This document shows, piece after piece, positions 1 through 8,145 of a stretch of 40,340 bases of DNA. Where the stretch lies: positions 1-40,340 of the forward strand of contig JAHEQB010000105.1 in the NCBI GenBank assembly GCA_019561555.1, in the 5' to 3' direction. The stretch comes from Methanothermococcus sp. SCGC AD-155-C09 (GTDB lineage: Archaea; AGJL01; Methanococci; Methanococcales; Methanococcaceae). Below the pieces are notes generated by a model. The model was not told the DNA's origin and did not search any database. It was given only the letters and a program-made list of their open reading frames with translations. How positions within the stretch are numbered: position 1 is the first letter of the stretch; each line of letters begins with the position of its first letter. The translations under genes and the position numbers were made by a program.

Positions 1-91
1 GGAGTGCTGCATCCTTCTGCTCTCTAATCTTTCTATTTAATTCTTCTTCTGATAAATGTTTTATAACCTTATAAATGCATTTTCCGCTCAT
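1..91 (-). CDS. IS630-like transposase, N-terminal fragment cut by window edge
   Basis: An ATG at 89-91 (minus strand) opens a frame reading MSGKCIYKVIKHLSEEEL and onward to the window edge, about 30 codons. The same N-terminus is encoded at 38681 in the frameshifted right-hand copy. In this family the N-terminus leads into a helix-turn-helix DNA-binding region and then a DDE catalytic domain, neither of which is visible here. This copy may be the intact one, but that cannot be judged from the window. Confidence 0.6.
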   Translation of the reverse strand, partial: MSGKCIYKVIKHLSEEELNRKIREQKDAAL

Positions 92-198
92 GTTATTACG
101 TTGTTATATTTATAACATAAATATTTTATGTGATCATTACTTAATATATTCATGTTATTATATAAAGTATAGTTTAGATAATTATGTTCTTGACTATA
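1..198 (-). mobile_element. IS630-like insertion sequence, 5' end only (continues left of window)
   Basis: Read on the minus strand, these bases match the first ~198 bases of the copy at 38574-39688 with only a few differences. The outer end, TATAGTCAAG then ACATAATTATCTAAAC, is the terminal inverted repeat, and its mirror closes the right-hand copy. The flanking TA fits the TA target preference of IS630/Tc1 elements. The rest of the element lies outside the window, so its integrity is unknown. Confidence 0.8.
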
Positions 199-643
199 TT
201 TTTGATATCATATGTAATGAAGCAAGAAGATAAACGTGATTATCCCAACTTCCAGCAACCACATACTCCCCATTTGGAGTTATTGATACTGATCTAACAA
301 TACCATCTATCTTATACTCCCATAACAAATTCCCTTCTTTGTTGAAGAGGTAAACGTGATTATCCCAACTTCCAGCAACCACATACTCCCCATTTGGAGT
401 TATTGATACTGAATAAACACTACCATCTGTCTTATACTTCCATAACAACTTCCCTTCTCTGTTGAAGAGATAAACATTATAATCATCACTTCCAGCAACA
501 ATGTGTTCCCCATCTGGAGTTATAGATACTGATCTAACTCGATCATCTGTCTCATGCTTCCACAACATACTATATTCCTGAGCATGAACTACGTTAAACA
601 AACTTAGAGATAATAATAAACTTAACATTATTAATCTCTTCAT
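194..643 (-). CDS. Secreted beta-propeller (WD40/PQQ-like) repeat protein, C-terminally truncated
   Basis: The protein (149 aa) starts with a Sec-type signal peptide (about residues 1-21, MKRLIMLSLLL core, cleavage near VHAQ). It continues with three near-identical 40-residue repeats of the pattern VRSVSITPNGEYVVAGS, then VYLFN, then LLWEYKTDG. This is the signature of WD40/PQQ-type beta-propeller blades and suggests an exported binding or scaffold protein. Three blades are too few for a closed propeller. The repeat homology stops at about position 232, and the stop codon at 194-196 lies inside the terminal repeat of the IS that ends at 198, so the 3' part has been lost by insertion or rearrangement. 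Read as a broken gene; whether the remnant is expressed is unknown. Confidence 0.7.
   Translation of the reverse strand: MKRLIMLSLLLSLSLFNVVHAQEYSMLWKHETDDRVRSVSITPDGEHIVAGSDDYNVYLFNREGKLLWKYKTDGSVYSVSITPNGEYVVAGSWDNHVYLFNKEGNLLWEYKIDGIVRSVSITPNGEYVVAGSWDNHVYLLASLHMISKI
231..590 (-). repeat. Three tandem 120-bp repeats inside the beta-propeller gene
   Basis: Units begin at 231, 351 and 471. The first two are almost identical at DNA level over most of their length, including the block TAAACGTGATTATCCC and the following ~45 bases. The third is more diverged. Each unit encodes one 40-residue propeller blade, so the gene grows or shrinks in whole blades. Confidence 0.85.
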
Positions 644-1021
644 TATATCAACCTTAAAAACCTTTTATTTTTTAATTAATAATTTATTTTTTATTATTTA
701 TAAATATATTATTTTTTATTATTATTTTATTTTTTTTAATAATTATATTTTTTATTATTAAATTAATAATTTTTTTTTATATTGTAATAAAATATATTAA
801 TATTCCTACTAATTTAATAAATTCATAAATTAATTATATTTTATATCATTTAAAATTACTTTAATATTGTTTTTATAAATTTTTTTAAAATTAAAACATT
901 ATTTATTTATAACCTCAGAATTATAATACATATATGGAAAATAAATAATACCTGCAAAATAGTAATCTTTAAATATATCACCATCCAATATAATTAGGGT
1001 TAATTTTATGGAGGTCAATGG
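644..1021. other. AT-rich intergenic region between divergent genes
   Basis: It separates the minus-strand propeller gene from purA. About 250 bases are almost pure A/T with no gene. The purA-proximal part holds the probable promoter (968-977) and ribosome binding site. Confidence 0.6.
968..977 (+). promoter_or_regulatory. Probable TATA box of purA
   Basis: TTTAAATATA sits about 45 bases before the purA start. Archaeal TATA boxes lie about 25 bases before the transcription start, which predicts a leader of roughly 20 bases containing the GGAGGT ribosome binding site. AT-rich context limits confidence. Confidence 0.4.
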
Positions 1022-2059
1022 ATGACATGTACAATAGTAGTTGGTGGCCAATGGGGCGACGAAGGGAAGGGTAAAATTATTAGTTATATATGCAACAAGG
1101 ATAATCCCTATATTGTTGCAAGGGGAGGAGTAGGCCCCAATGCAGGGCATACTGTTGAAGTTGATGGTAAAAACTACGGTATAAGAATGGTGCCTACAGG
1201 GTTTCCAAATAGAGACTCCATACTTGCCATTGGAGCAGGAGTGTTAGTCGATCCAGAGGTACTTTTAAAAGAAATAGAAATGCTTAGTGACTTTAATATA
1301 AAAAATAGGATAGTGGTGGATTACAACTGTGGAATTATTGAGGAAAAACATAAGGAGATGGATAAATCAAATAGCCATCTATCTAAGGAAATAGGCTCCA
1401 CTGGAACAGGATGTGGTCCAGCAAATGTTGATAGAGCCATGAGAACATTAAAACTTGCCAAGGATATTGAAGTATTAAAGGAATACTTGGGAGATGTATC
1501 CAACCTAGTAAATGAGACCTTAGAGGAGGGCAATAAAAATATTGTAATTGAAGGAACCCAGGGTACCTTACTATCCCTATACTATGGAAGTTATCCTTAT
1601 GTTACCTCAAAGGATACAACGGCTTCATCATTTGCAGCCGATGTTGGAGTGGGACCTACAAAGATTGATGAGGTTATAGTGGTATTTAAATCATATCCTA
1701 CGAGGGTAGGAGAGGGGCCCTTCCCAACTGAAATGTCCCTTGAAGAGGCAGAGAGATTAAATCTTGTAGAGTATGGAACAGTTACTGGGCGAAGGAGAAG
1801 AATAGGTTATTTTGATTATAATTTGGCAAAGAGGGCCTGTAGATTAAATGGTGCTACCCAGATGGCCCTAACTTGCTTAGATAAGTATGACAGTGAATGT
1901 TATGGTGTTACCAATTATGAGGACTTAAGTGAAAAAGGGAAGAGATTTATCAAAGAAATTGAAGAGAGGGTTGGAGTGCCTGTTACCCTTATATCCACAG
2001 GTCCAGAGTTACATCAAACTATTGATTTACGGAAGGAATATGGTATTAAGGATGAATGA
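1022..2059 (+). CDS. purA: Adenylosuccinate synthetase
   Basis: PurA joins IMP and aspartate with GTP hydrolysis to give adenylosuccinate, the first step from IMP to AMP. The 345-residue protein shows the P-loop-like GDEGKGK at residues 12-18 with catalytic Asp13, the second catalytic His in GPNAGHT (His43), the IMP-binding [10 protein letters not shown] region, and the late motif [13 protein letters not shown]. It is of the short archaeal type; bacterial enzymes are about 430 residues. The ATG is preceded by GGAGGTC seven bases upstream. It stands alone; purB is 10.6 kb downstream and purM 35 kb downstream. Start and family are secure. Confidence 0.97.
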   Translation: MTCTIVVGGQWGDEGKGKIISYICNKDNPYIVARGGVGPNAGHTVEVDGKNYGIRMVPTGFPNRDSILAIGAGVLVDPEVLLKEIEMLSDFNIKNRIVVDYNCGIIEEKHKEMDKSNSHLSKEIGSTGTGCGPANVDRAMRTLKLAKDIEVLKEYLGDVSNLVNETLEEGNKNIVIEGTQGTLLSLYYGSYPYVTSKDTTASSFAADVGVGPTKIDEVIVVFKSYPTRVGEGPFPTEMSLEEAERLNLVEYGTVTGRRRRIGYFDYNLAKRACRLNGATQMALTCLDKYDSECYGVTNYEDLSEKGKRFIKEIEERVGVPVTLISTGPELHQTIDLRKEYGIKDE

Positions 2060-2866
2060 TAGTGAAAACATAAAATTATGGAATTATAAAATAATAAAAA
2101 TAGAAAATTAAAAATTTTTATAATATTTTATTGTTATATTTCTTTTTTTAATTTTTTTATATTTGATTAAAATATTTTTTTATATTTTTTTATTGGATCA
2201 AATAAAAATAATTGTTATTGTAATAAGAAAATAAAATAGTTAAAAAAATAATAAAAATCTTTAAAAAACATAATAAAATTAAAGGAACAATAAAAAATAT
2301 AGAATAAAATATAAAATTATTTCTTAAAAAAGTTACCATATTATGGGTAAAAATAAATAAAAAGGATAAAAAGAAGGAATAAAAAAAATAAAAATAAAAA
2401 AAAGAAAATTATAAATAGCAAAACACCTAAGGATATGGATTGGAAGATAAAAATCCATAAAAAGACATAAAATTCCTCAAAAGGCTTTAAATATAGGACA
2501 TTCCTATAGGGTAAGGAGCATTAAAAAATAGTAAAGTTATAAGAGTTATAAAACCAGGCATTATATCCAAGAAAATGGAAAAAGAACCATAAATATTTAA
2601 TTATATTCAAAATATAATAATGAAAAAAACCCTAAATCACAGAAGAGATCACTACTTACGTTAAAATAAAATAAAGAATACTCTTGAATAAAAATTTAGA
2701 AAAGATTAACTTTAAAGATTAATCAATAAAGTTCATACACCTAAGAAATGTTTTAAAATTCTTAGAAGAGATTTGAAGTTATGTACAGATTATAAAAATA
2801 ATTCAAAAAAATAATTAAAAAGTAATAATAAGAAATAATTAAAAAATAAGAAAAGGAGGAGATTAT
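2060..2866. other. Long noncoding region between purA and lysS
   Basis: 807 bases without a credible gene. A less AT-rich stretch at about 2405-2590 weakly resembles 30700-30850 (shared pattern AGTATTAAAAAGTAG / AGCATTAAAAAATAG followed by a GTTATA run), suggesting a decayed repeat. The lysS-proximal part carries motifs shared with the proS upstream region, listed separately. Confidence 0.5.
2704..2768 (+). promoter_or_regulatory. lysS upstream motif pair, shared with proS
   Basis: Two blocks occur in the same order upstream of both tRNA synthetase genes. Block 1 here is GATTAACTTTAAAGATTAAT (2704-2723), an imperfect palindrome centred on TTTAAA. Block 2 is AATGTTTTAAAATTCTTAGA (2747-2766). 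In this copy block 2 is bracketed by a perfect inverted repeat, CTAAGAA (2741-2747) and TTCTTAG (2759-2765). It lies about 100 bases before the lysS start. Function is unknown; a regulatory site or a repeat remnant are both possible. Confidence 0.45.
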
Positions 2867-4483
2867 TTGCACTGGACTGATGCAATGGCCAAAAAAATAA
2901 TTAAAAAAAGAGAAAAGCAGAATCCTGAAAAATATCTTGTGGCCTGTGGAATTACTCCCTCGGGACATATCCACATAGGCAATGCAAGGGAGACCATCAC
3001 TGCAGATGGGCTTTACAAGGGCCTTTTAAATTGCAATGTTAATTCTGAACTTATATTTATAGCCGATACCTATGACCCCCTTAGAAAGGTTTATCCCTTT
3101 TTACCTGAAAGTTATGAAAAGTATGTTGGTATGCCCTTAAGTGAAATCCCCTGCCCTGAGGGATGTTGTAAAAACTATTCTGATCACTTTTTAAATCCCT
3201 TTTTAAATAGTTTAAAGGATTTAGGTATTGAATTAACCCTTTATAAGGCCGATGAATGCTATAAAGATGGACTATATGATGAGGCTATAGTACTTGCACT
3301 TGAAAACAGAGAAAAAATAAGGGATATATTAAATAAATACAGGAAAGATCCCCTTAATGAGGATTGGTATCCATTAAATATACTATGTGAAAGTTGTGGT
3401 AAATTGAACACCACAGAGGTAATAAATTACAATCCTGAAGAAAAAACAGTGGATTATAGGTGCTCCTGTGGGCATAGTAATACGGTGGAGCCATTTAAGG
3501 GCAGGGGTAAATTACCCTGGAGAGTAGATTGGCCAGCAAGATGGAGTTTATTTAAAGTAGTGGCAGAACCTATGGGCAAGGATCATGGGACCTCAGGGGG
3601 CTCATATGATACAGGGGTGAAAATAGCCAGGGCAGTTTATAATTATCAGGCCCCTGAAAAGATAATCTATGAATGGATACAATTAAAAATAGGAGAAAAA
3701 TCAGTGCCAATGTCCTCCTCATCTGGAGTGGTATTTGCAGTTAAGGATTGGACAAAAATATGCCATCCTGAAGTTCTAAGGTATTTACTTTTGAGAAGTA
3801 AGCCCTCAAAGCATATTGATTTTGATTTAAAAACAATACCCAATCTTGTAGAGGACTATGATGAATTGGAGAGAAATTACTTTGAATTAATAGATAAAAT
3901 GAATAATGGCCAGGAGTTAAATGAAAATGAAAGGGATAAAATAAGACTTTATGAGATTTCAACTCCCAAAATACCAGATAAATTACCTTTACAGATACCC
4001 TATAGGTTCTGTGTTGTAATCTCTCAAATAGCCTACAATACTGAGAAGAATGAAATAGATATGGATAGAGTATTGGAGATCCTAAGGAGAAATAATTATG
4101 GGGATATTGATAAAATAGATAAACAGGATTTTGAGAGATTAAAAGATAGATTGTATATGGCAAGAAATTGGGCCCTAAATTATGGAGAGGTATTAACCAT
4201 AATAGATCTTAAGGAGGCCATTGAGGAATACAATAAATTAAATGAAAGGCAGAAAGAATGGATAAATTTATTTAAAGAAAGATTAAAGGAAATAGAATTC
4301 CAGGGAATAGATCTACATGAATCAATATACAACAGTGCAAAGGAGATAGGATTAAATCCAAAGGAGGCCTTTTTAGCATCCTATAGGATATTCCTTGGAA
4401 AGAATTATGGACCTAAGTTAGGAAGTTTTTTATCTTCCCTTGATAGAGATTTTGTAATTGATAGGTATTCATTAAGGAGATAA
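2867..4483 (+). CDS. lysS: Class I lysyl-tRNA synthetase
   Basis: Charges tRNA-Lys with lysine. This is the archaeal class I enzyme, unrelated in fold to the class II LysRS of most bacteria. The protein (538 aa) has the class I HIGH-type motif HIGN at residues 36-39, a KMSKS-type loop in PMSSSSG (281-287), and a cysteine cluster C174/C177 with C199/C201 that probably binds zinc. The start is TTG, supported by an AGGAGGAG ribosome binding site a few bases upstream and by an N-terminus (MHWTDA) that matches the family from its first residues. It is preceded by an 807-base gap and followed by a miniature element, so it is probably transcribed alone. Confidence 0.96.
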   Translation: MHWTDAMAKKIIKKREKQNPEKYLVACGITPSGHIHIGNARETITADGLYKGLLNCNVNSELIFIADTYDPLRKVYPFLPESYEKYVGMPLSEIPCPEGCCKNYSDHFLNPFLNSLKDLGIELTLYKADECYKDGLYDEAIVLALENREKIRDILNKYRKDPLNEDWYPLNILCESCGKLNTTEVINYNPEEKTVDYRCSCGHSNTVEPFKGRGKLPWRVDWPARWSLFKVVAEPMGKDHGTSGGSYDTGVKIARAVYNYQAPEKIIYEWIQLKIGEKSVPMSSSSGVVFAVKDWTKICHPEVLRYLLLRSKPSKHIDFDLKTIPNLVEDYDELERNYFELIDKMNNGQELNENERDKIRLYEISTPKIPDKLPLQIPYRFCVVISQIAYNTEKNEIDMDRVLEILRRNNYGDIDKIDKQDFERLKDRLYMARNWALNYGEVLTIIDLKEAIEEYNKLNERQKEWINLFKERLKEIEFQGIDLHESIYNSAKEIGLNPKEAFLASYRIFLGKNYGPKLGSFLSSLDRDFVIDRYSLRR

Positions 4484-4513
4484 TAAATAATTATGATAAA
4501 TAAAGAAGATTAA

Positions 4514-4953
4514 TATACTAAATCCATAAAAAAATAAAATAATTAAAAAAATATTAAAATAATAAAAAATAATTTAAAAAATTAAAATTAAAGGATAGTT
4601 AAGATAAAAATAAAATAATAAAGGGTTTTAAAATAAAAAACAAAAATAAAATTAATCTAAATTCTAAGATATAAAAGAAAAAATAAATATTTAAAAAGAT
4701 AAAAGAAAAGTAAGTATTTAAGTAAATACTTAAGAAGTAGAAATCCCATACTACTTAAGGATATGAGAGAAAGCAGATACTTAAAAAGTAGAATCCCCTA
4801 CCACCATCTCCCTCCCTACAATCCAAGTACTGGACGTGCAGAGTAAATTCTTTAAGTATTAGATTACTATATTATAATAAGTTTAAATGTTGCATGTTTA
4901 TTATAATTTTTATGTTGTAATTATAAGTTTAAAATATTATGTATTTAACTATA
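4514..4953 (-). repeat. IS630-derived miniature element, copy A
   Basis: The right end reads AAAATATTATGTATTTAACTATA, matching the IS630-like terminal repeat (consensus ATTATGTNNTTNACTATA). Read on the minus strand the interior shows, in order, TTTAAACTTATTATAA, ATACTTAAAGAATTTACTCTG, CAGTACTTGG, a G-rich run and TTCTACTTTTTAAGTAT, the same order as copies B, C and D. The copy is longer than C because its outer end has an extra ~65 bases with a second terminal-repeat-like segment, and the AGTAGAATCCC block is duplicated. The left boundary (TATACTAAATCCATAA at 4514) is degenerate and approximate. It ends 57 bases before the next start codon. Confidence 0.6.
4912..4928. repeat. 17-base direct repeat, first copy
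   Basis: ATGTTGTAATTATAAGT occurs here and again, exactly, at 5868-5884, upstream of two consecutive genes. This copy overlaps the end of miniature element A. It may be a promoter-linked sequence or a trace of repeat spread. Confidence 0.5.
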
Positions 4954-5010
4954 ATAATAATTAATAATAATTTTTTTTATTTTAAATTTTTTATAATCTT
5001 TGGTGAAAAT

Positions 5011-5796
5011 ATGATTGAAATTATATCCTATCAGGAGATTAAGGGGAATAATGAGAATATTGTAAAGGAGGAATTTGAAAAGTTAGTAAATGATATTAAA
5101 AGTAAATATAAATGTGATATTCTATCTGTTGAAGAGGATTTAGAAGATGATCTCTATACCATAGTTACAGAGTTAAAAATATCATTTAATTCCTTTTTAG
5201 AGTATATAAAATTCCCTTTAAACTATTCTGCTGATTTGGATGTTATAGAACCCCCTAAATTAAAAGTTGATCCTAAGGAGTTTGGGGAGGCCCTGGCCCA
5301 TATAATAACCTTTTTTAAGAATTTTTATGAGAGATACAATGTGGCCTTCAATATACCCATAAATGAAAACATAACCATTAATTTAGAGGATTATAAAAAG
5401 GGAAAATATGATGAGGATGAATTATTTGCATTTGAGGAAGAGGAGGGCCTTATAAAAGCAAAGGCAGTTTTTGAGGGATATGGTACCTCTGAGGAAGAGG
5501 TAATTAAAAGGATACTCCTATCCCTTGAAGATAATGTAATTATAAATAAGGTTATTACAAAGGAGTTAGAAAAAGAGGAGCCCTATAAAAATGTGGGATT
5601 TTATGGCCTTATTGCCCTAGAATTATTTTGTAAGCCCTTGGATATTATAGAAATTGCCTATAAATTTTTACCTGTTGTGGTATCTATAAAAAGTGAAAGT
5701 ATAGAACTTGATAGTTTAGAACTTCAGGATATTGGCAATGAATTAGGGGGAGTGATTTTTGAACTTACCCACAAAGTAGTTATGGGGAGGTTGTAA
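5011..5796 (+). CDS. Conserved-looking protein of unknown function
   Basis: I do not recognise a domain. The 261-residue protein is soluble, with no signal peptide or membrane span, and acidic (blocks such as FEEEEG and DEDEL). It appears to be mixed alpha/beta, with a hydrophobic C-terminal half (YGLIALELF, FLPVVVSIKS). The start at 5011 is chosen because GGTGA precedes it at the usual spacing; an in-frame ATG at 4939 would give an implausible I/N/F-rich leader translated from the end of a miniature element. It lies between lysS and korBC, and from memory a similar neighbourhood exists in Methanocaldococcus, so it is probably a vertically inherited methanogen protein. No function is assigned. 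Confidence 0.75.
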   Translation: MIEIISYQEIKGNNENIVKEEFEKLVNDIKSKYKCDILSVEEDLEDDLYTIVTELKISFNSFLEYIKFPLNYSADLDVIEPPKLKVDPKEFGEALAHIITFFKNFYERYNVAFNIPINENITINLEDYKKGKYDEDELFAFEEEEGLIKAKAVFEGYGTSEEEVIKRILLSLEDNVIINKVITKELEKEEPYKNVGFYGLIALELFCKPLDIIEIAYKFLPVVVSIKSESIELDSLELQDIGNELGGVIFELTHKVVMGRL

Positions 5797-5867
5797 TTAT
5801 ATTAATTTTAATAAAATAGGGCTAAAATTATATATAGTATTAATTCTATAATTTTAAATATCAATAA

Positions 5868-5884
5868 ATGTTGTAATTATAAGT
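5868..5884. repeat. 17-base direct repeat, second copy, upstream of korB
   Basis: Exact match to 4912-4928 (ATGTTGTAATTATAAGT). It lies about 90 bases before the korB start, in the 176-base intergenic region that must contain the korBC promoter. Confidence 0.5.
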
Positions 5885-5972
5885 ATATTCTATTATTTAC
5901 ATCTTTTTTAGATATATCTATTAGTCAGTACCATTCATTATATTTTTATATATCATATGATGAGGTGAGTAA

Positions 5973-6785
5973 ATGCATCCAGCATTAAAATATATGAGAG
6001 AGGACAGACTTCCCCATATTTTCTGTTCAGGATGTGGAAATGGCATAGTATTAAACTGTTTTACTAATGCAATTGATAAATTAAACATTAAACCTGAGGA
6101 CTATATTGCCACATCAGGTATAGGATGTTCCTCCAGAATACCTGGTTATTTATATTGTGATTCACTTCATACAACCCATGGAAGGCCAATAGCATTTGCT
6201 ACAGGAATAAAAACAGTTCTTCATGATAAAAAGGTTGTTGTATTTACAGGAGATGGAGATTTGTCGGCAATAGGTGGGAATCACTTCATACATGGCTGTA
6301 GGCGAAATATAGATATTACAGTTATTTGTGTAAATAATCATATATATGGAATGACAGGAGGACAGGTTTCACCAACTACCCCCCATGAGAAAAAGGCCAC
6401 TACAGCCCCCTATGGTAATATAGAAAATACCATGGATCTATGTGAGTTAGCCATTGCAGCAGGGGCAACCTATGTGGCTAGGTGGACTACAGCCCATCCT
6501 ATACAACTATCAAACAGTATAAGGAAGGGACTTTCTAAAAAGGGATTCTCCTTTATTGAGGTAATTGCCCAATGCCATACTTACTATGGTAGATTCAATA
6601 TTTCAAGGAATCCAGTGGATATGATGAGATTATTCAAGGAAATCACCATAAATATTAAAAAGGCCAAAGACTTGCCCAAAGAGGAGTTAAACAATAAAAT
6701 AATAATAGGGGAACTTTTAAACACTGAAAAACCAGAATTCACTGAAGGCTTAAGATCCTTACATAAAATAGTAGATAAACAATAA
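5973..6785 (+). CDS. korB: 2-oxoglutarate:ferredoxin oxidoreductase, beta subunit
   Basis: The thiamine diphosphate-binding subunit of a 2-oxoacid:ferredoxin oxidoreductase. In methanogens the enzyme runs in the reductive direction, making 2-oxoglutarate from succinyl-CoA for glutamate synthesis. The protein (270 aa) has the N-terminal CSGCGNG (Cys18, Cys21) of this family, a TPP/Mg motif GDGDLSAIG (93-101) ending in NNHIYGMTGGQ (121-131), and the downstream PYGN segment typical of KorB. GGTGAG precedes the ATG. korC follows after 18 bases, so they form one transcription unit. The alpha and delta subunits (KorA, KorD) are not in the window. Pyruvate or other oxoacid specificity cannot be fully excluded by eye. 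Confidence 0.88.
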   Translation: MHPALKYMREDRLPHIFCSGCGNGIVLNCFTNAIDKLNIKPEDYIATSGIGCSSRIPGYLYCDSLHTTHGRPIAFATGIKTVLHDKKVVVFTGDGDLSAIGGNHFIHGCRRNIDITVICVNNHIYGMTGGQVSPTTPHEKKATTAPYGNIENTMDLCELAIAAGATYVARWTTAHPIQLSNSIRKGLSKKGFSFIEVIAQCHTYYGRFNISRNPVDMMRLFKEITINIKKAKDLPKEELNNKIIIGELLNTEKPEFTEGLRSLHKIVDKQ

Positions 6786-6803
6786 TAAGATTTAGGTGAA
6801 ATT

Positions 6804-7343
6804 ATGAGAAAAGAGTTTAGAATATCTGGTTTTGGAGGCCAGGGGATTGTTTTATCTGGTGTAATCTTAGGTAGAAGTGCGGCTATTTATGATAATAAAA
6901 ATGCAGTACAAACCCAATCCTATGGACCTGAAGCAAGGGGTGGGGCAAGTAGATCTGAGGTTGTAATTTCCGAGGATATTATAGATTTTCCAAAGGTTAT
7001 AAAGCCTGATGTATTGGTTTGTATGTCTCAGCCAGCCTTTGATTCCTATGGTGGGGATATTAAGGATCAGGGGGTAGTTATTGTAGATAGGGACTTAGTT
7101 ACAGTACCAGAGGGTTATAAAGAGAAATACAATGTTAAAGTATATGAAATCCCATTTACTGAGATTGCCTATAAGGAGATAGGGTTAAAGATTGTGGCCA
7201 ATATTGTAATGTTAGGATCCCTTACAAAAATAACCAATATAGTGTCCAAGGAAGCCATGGAAAAGGCAATATTGGACAGTGTGCCTAAGGGTACTGGAGA
7301 AAAGAACATATTGGCCTTTGAAAAGGGATATAATTATATTTAA
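6804..7343 (+). CDS. korC: 2-oxoglutarate:ferredoxin oxidoreductase, gamma subunit
   Basis: The gamma subunit of the four-subunit oxoacid:ferredoxin oxidoreductase, in the family that helps bind the CoA moiety. The protein (179 aa) starts with the diagnostic GFGGQGIVLSG (residues 9-19) and has QSYGPEARGGASRSEVVIS, both hallmarks of KorC/PorC-type subunits. The length is normal. It is cotranscribed with korB, 18 bases upstream, with a GGTGA ribosome binding site. After it comes an AT-rich stretch and then a decayed insertion sequence, which closes the operon. Confidence 0.88.
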   Translation: MRKEFRISGFGGQGIVLSGVILGRSAAIYDNKNAVQTQSYGPEARGGASRSEVVISEDIIDFPKVIKPDVLVCMSQPAFDSYGGDIKDQGVVIVDRDLVTVPEGYKEKYNVKVYEIPFTEIAYKEIGLKIVANIVMLGSLTKITNIVSKEAMEKAILDSVPKGTGEKNILAFEKGYNYI

Positions 7344-7439
7344 TAATTAAAAATTATAATTAAAATTCATTATTTTTAAAAATTAATTATAAAGAACAAT
7401 TGCCCTACCCCACATAAAATAAACATTATATATAACAAT

Positions 7440-7916
7440 GGCACTGATAAGTTAAGAAGTTATCAAGGAGAACTATCAAATTAATGACCTCCAGAGATTA
7501 TAGAATGCTACAAAGCTCTCTAACTATATGGCTAAATATTCTTTGATATCAACATCTATAGCACTTCAGACAAAGACCTGAGTGTTCCAATCTCTGTTTT
7601 TTCATCAATGGCTATAGGTCTTCTATCCCTTTTTTCAGGAGGTTTAATAACCTCTTTTATTTTGTGATGGTATGTTCTTACAGACTCATAACTTATTTCT
7701 TGGAAACAGGATATAAACTCATCCTTTTTCTGAGAGAAGTCCCTAAGTAATACAATAATGCTTTAAGCACTTTTAATTTAATATCTTTTTTATTTCTCTT
7801 GAAGATTTTTCTAATTTTTACTTCATGTAACAAATATTCTAATTGTGATCTTATAGGTTATAGTTATATTTACTATTAGATATATTTTTTAGTATCTATC
7901 TTATCTTGACAGTGCC
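7440..7916 (-). mobile_element. Decayed IS6-like element (first copy)
   Basis: It is bounded by inverted ends GGCACTGATAAGTTAA (7440-7455) and TTATCTTGACAGTGCC (7901-7916), consistent with a terminal repeat GGCACTGTCAAGATAA. The GGCACTGT start is typical of the IS6/IS26 family. The interior encodes a broken transposase on the minus strand. At 477 bp it is shorter than an intact IS6 element (about 700-900 bp), so an internal part has been lost. A second, more degraded relative is at 32344-32718. Confidence 0.7.
7480..7862 (-). pseudogene. IS6-like DDE transposase remnant
   Basis: Read on the minus strand, fragments in shifting frames give KVLKALLYYLGTSLRK, then SYESVRTYHHKIKEVIKPP, then RDRRPIAIDE, then SAIDVDIKEYLA, and after a deletion LESFVAFYNLW. 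The order matches IS6-type transposases: N-terminal helix-turn-helix, first catalytic Asp in AIDE, the AIDVDTKE strand, and a C-terminal W..F..FYN segment. Stops, frameshifts and the missing middle (second Asp and Glu) make it non-functional. Confidence 0.7.
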
Positions 7917-8145
7917 CATTTGCATATAACAAAAAAGACAAAATATTAATAAAAAAGGATACTTAAGTTCTATTTTATAAGTATAACATATATTCCTTTA
8001 AAGGATTTCTATTTATTCTATGAGTACTTAGAGTATTAGAGGGATAATGTTAGGGTTTTAATTTTTATGTTTTTATTTTCACTATTTTTTAGGTATATAT
8101 TTTATTTTCTATTTTTTAATGTATTTATTCTTTTTTAGTAAATTA
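7917..8145. other. Intergenic, nothing recognised
   Basis: AT-rich sequence between the IS6 remnant and the 3' end of the minus-strand glycosyltransferase. I see no gene, repeat or clear site. Confidence 0.5.

Noticed and set aside
899-1150. Minus-strand open frame overlapping the purA start
   Set aside because: Shadow of purA; no start signal and no family resemblance.
2405-2590. Possible small structured RNA upstream of lysS
   Set aside because: Less AT-rich than its surroundings, but I could not find a convincing tRNA, snoRNA or stable stem; similarity to 30700-30850 suggests repeat DNA instead.
4939-5010. N-terminal extension of the unknown gene from an upstream ATG
   Set aside because: The extension is I/N/F-rich, overlaps the end of a miniature element, and the ATG at 5011 has a GGTGA site at normal spacing.
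5973-7343. korBC as pyruvate oxidoreductase genes
   Set aside because: Pyruvate enzymes of this group usually cluster with delta and alpha subunits; the short beta subunit with its CSGCGNG start plus a lone gamma fits KorB/KorC better, though not absolutely.
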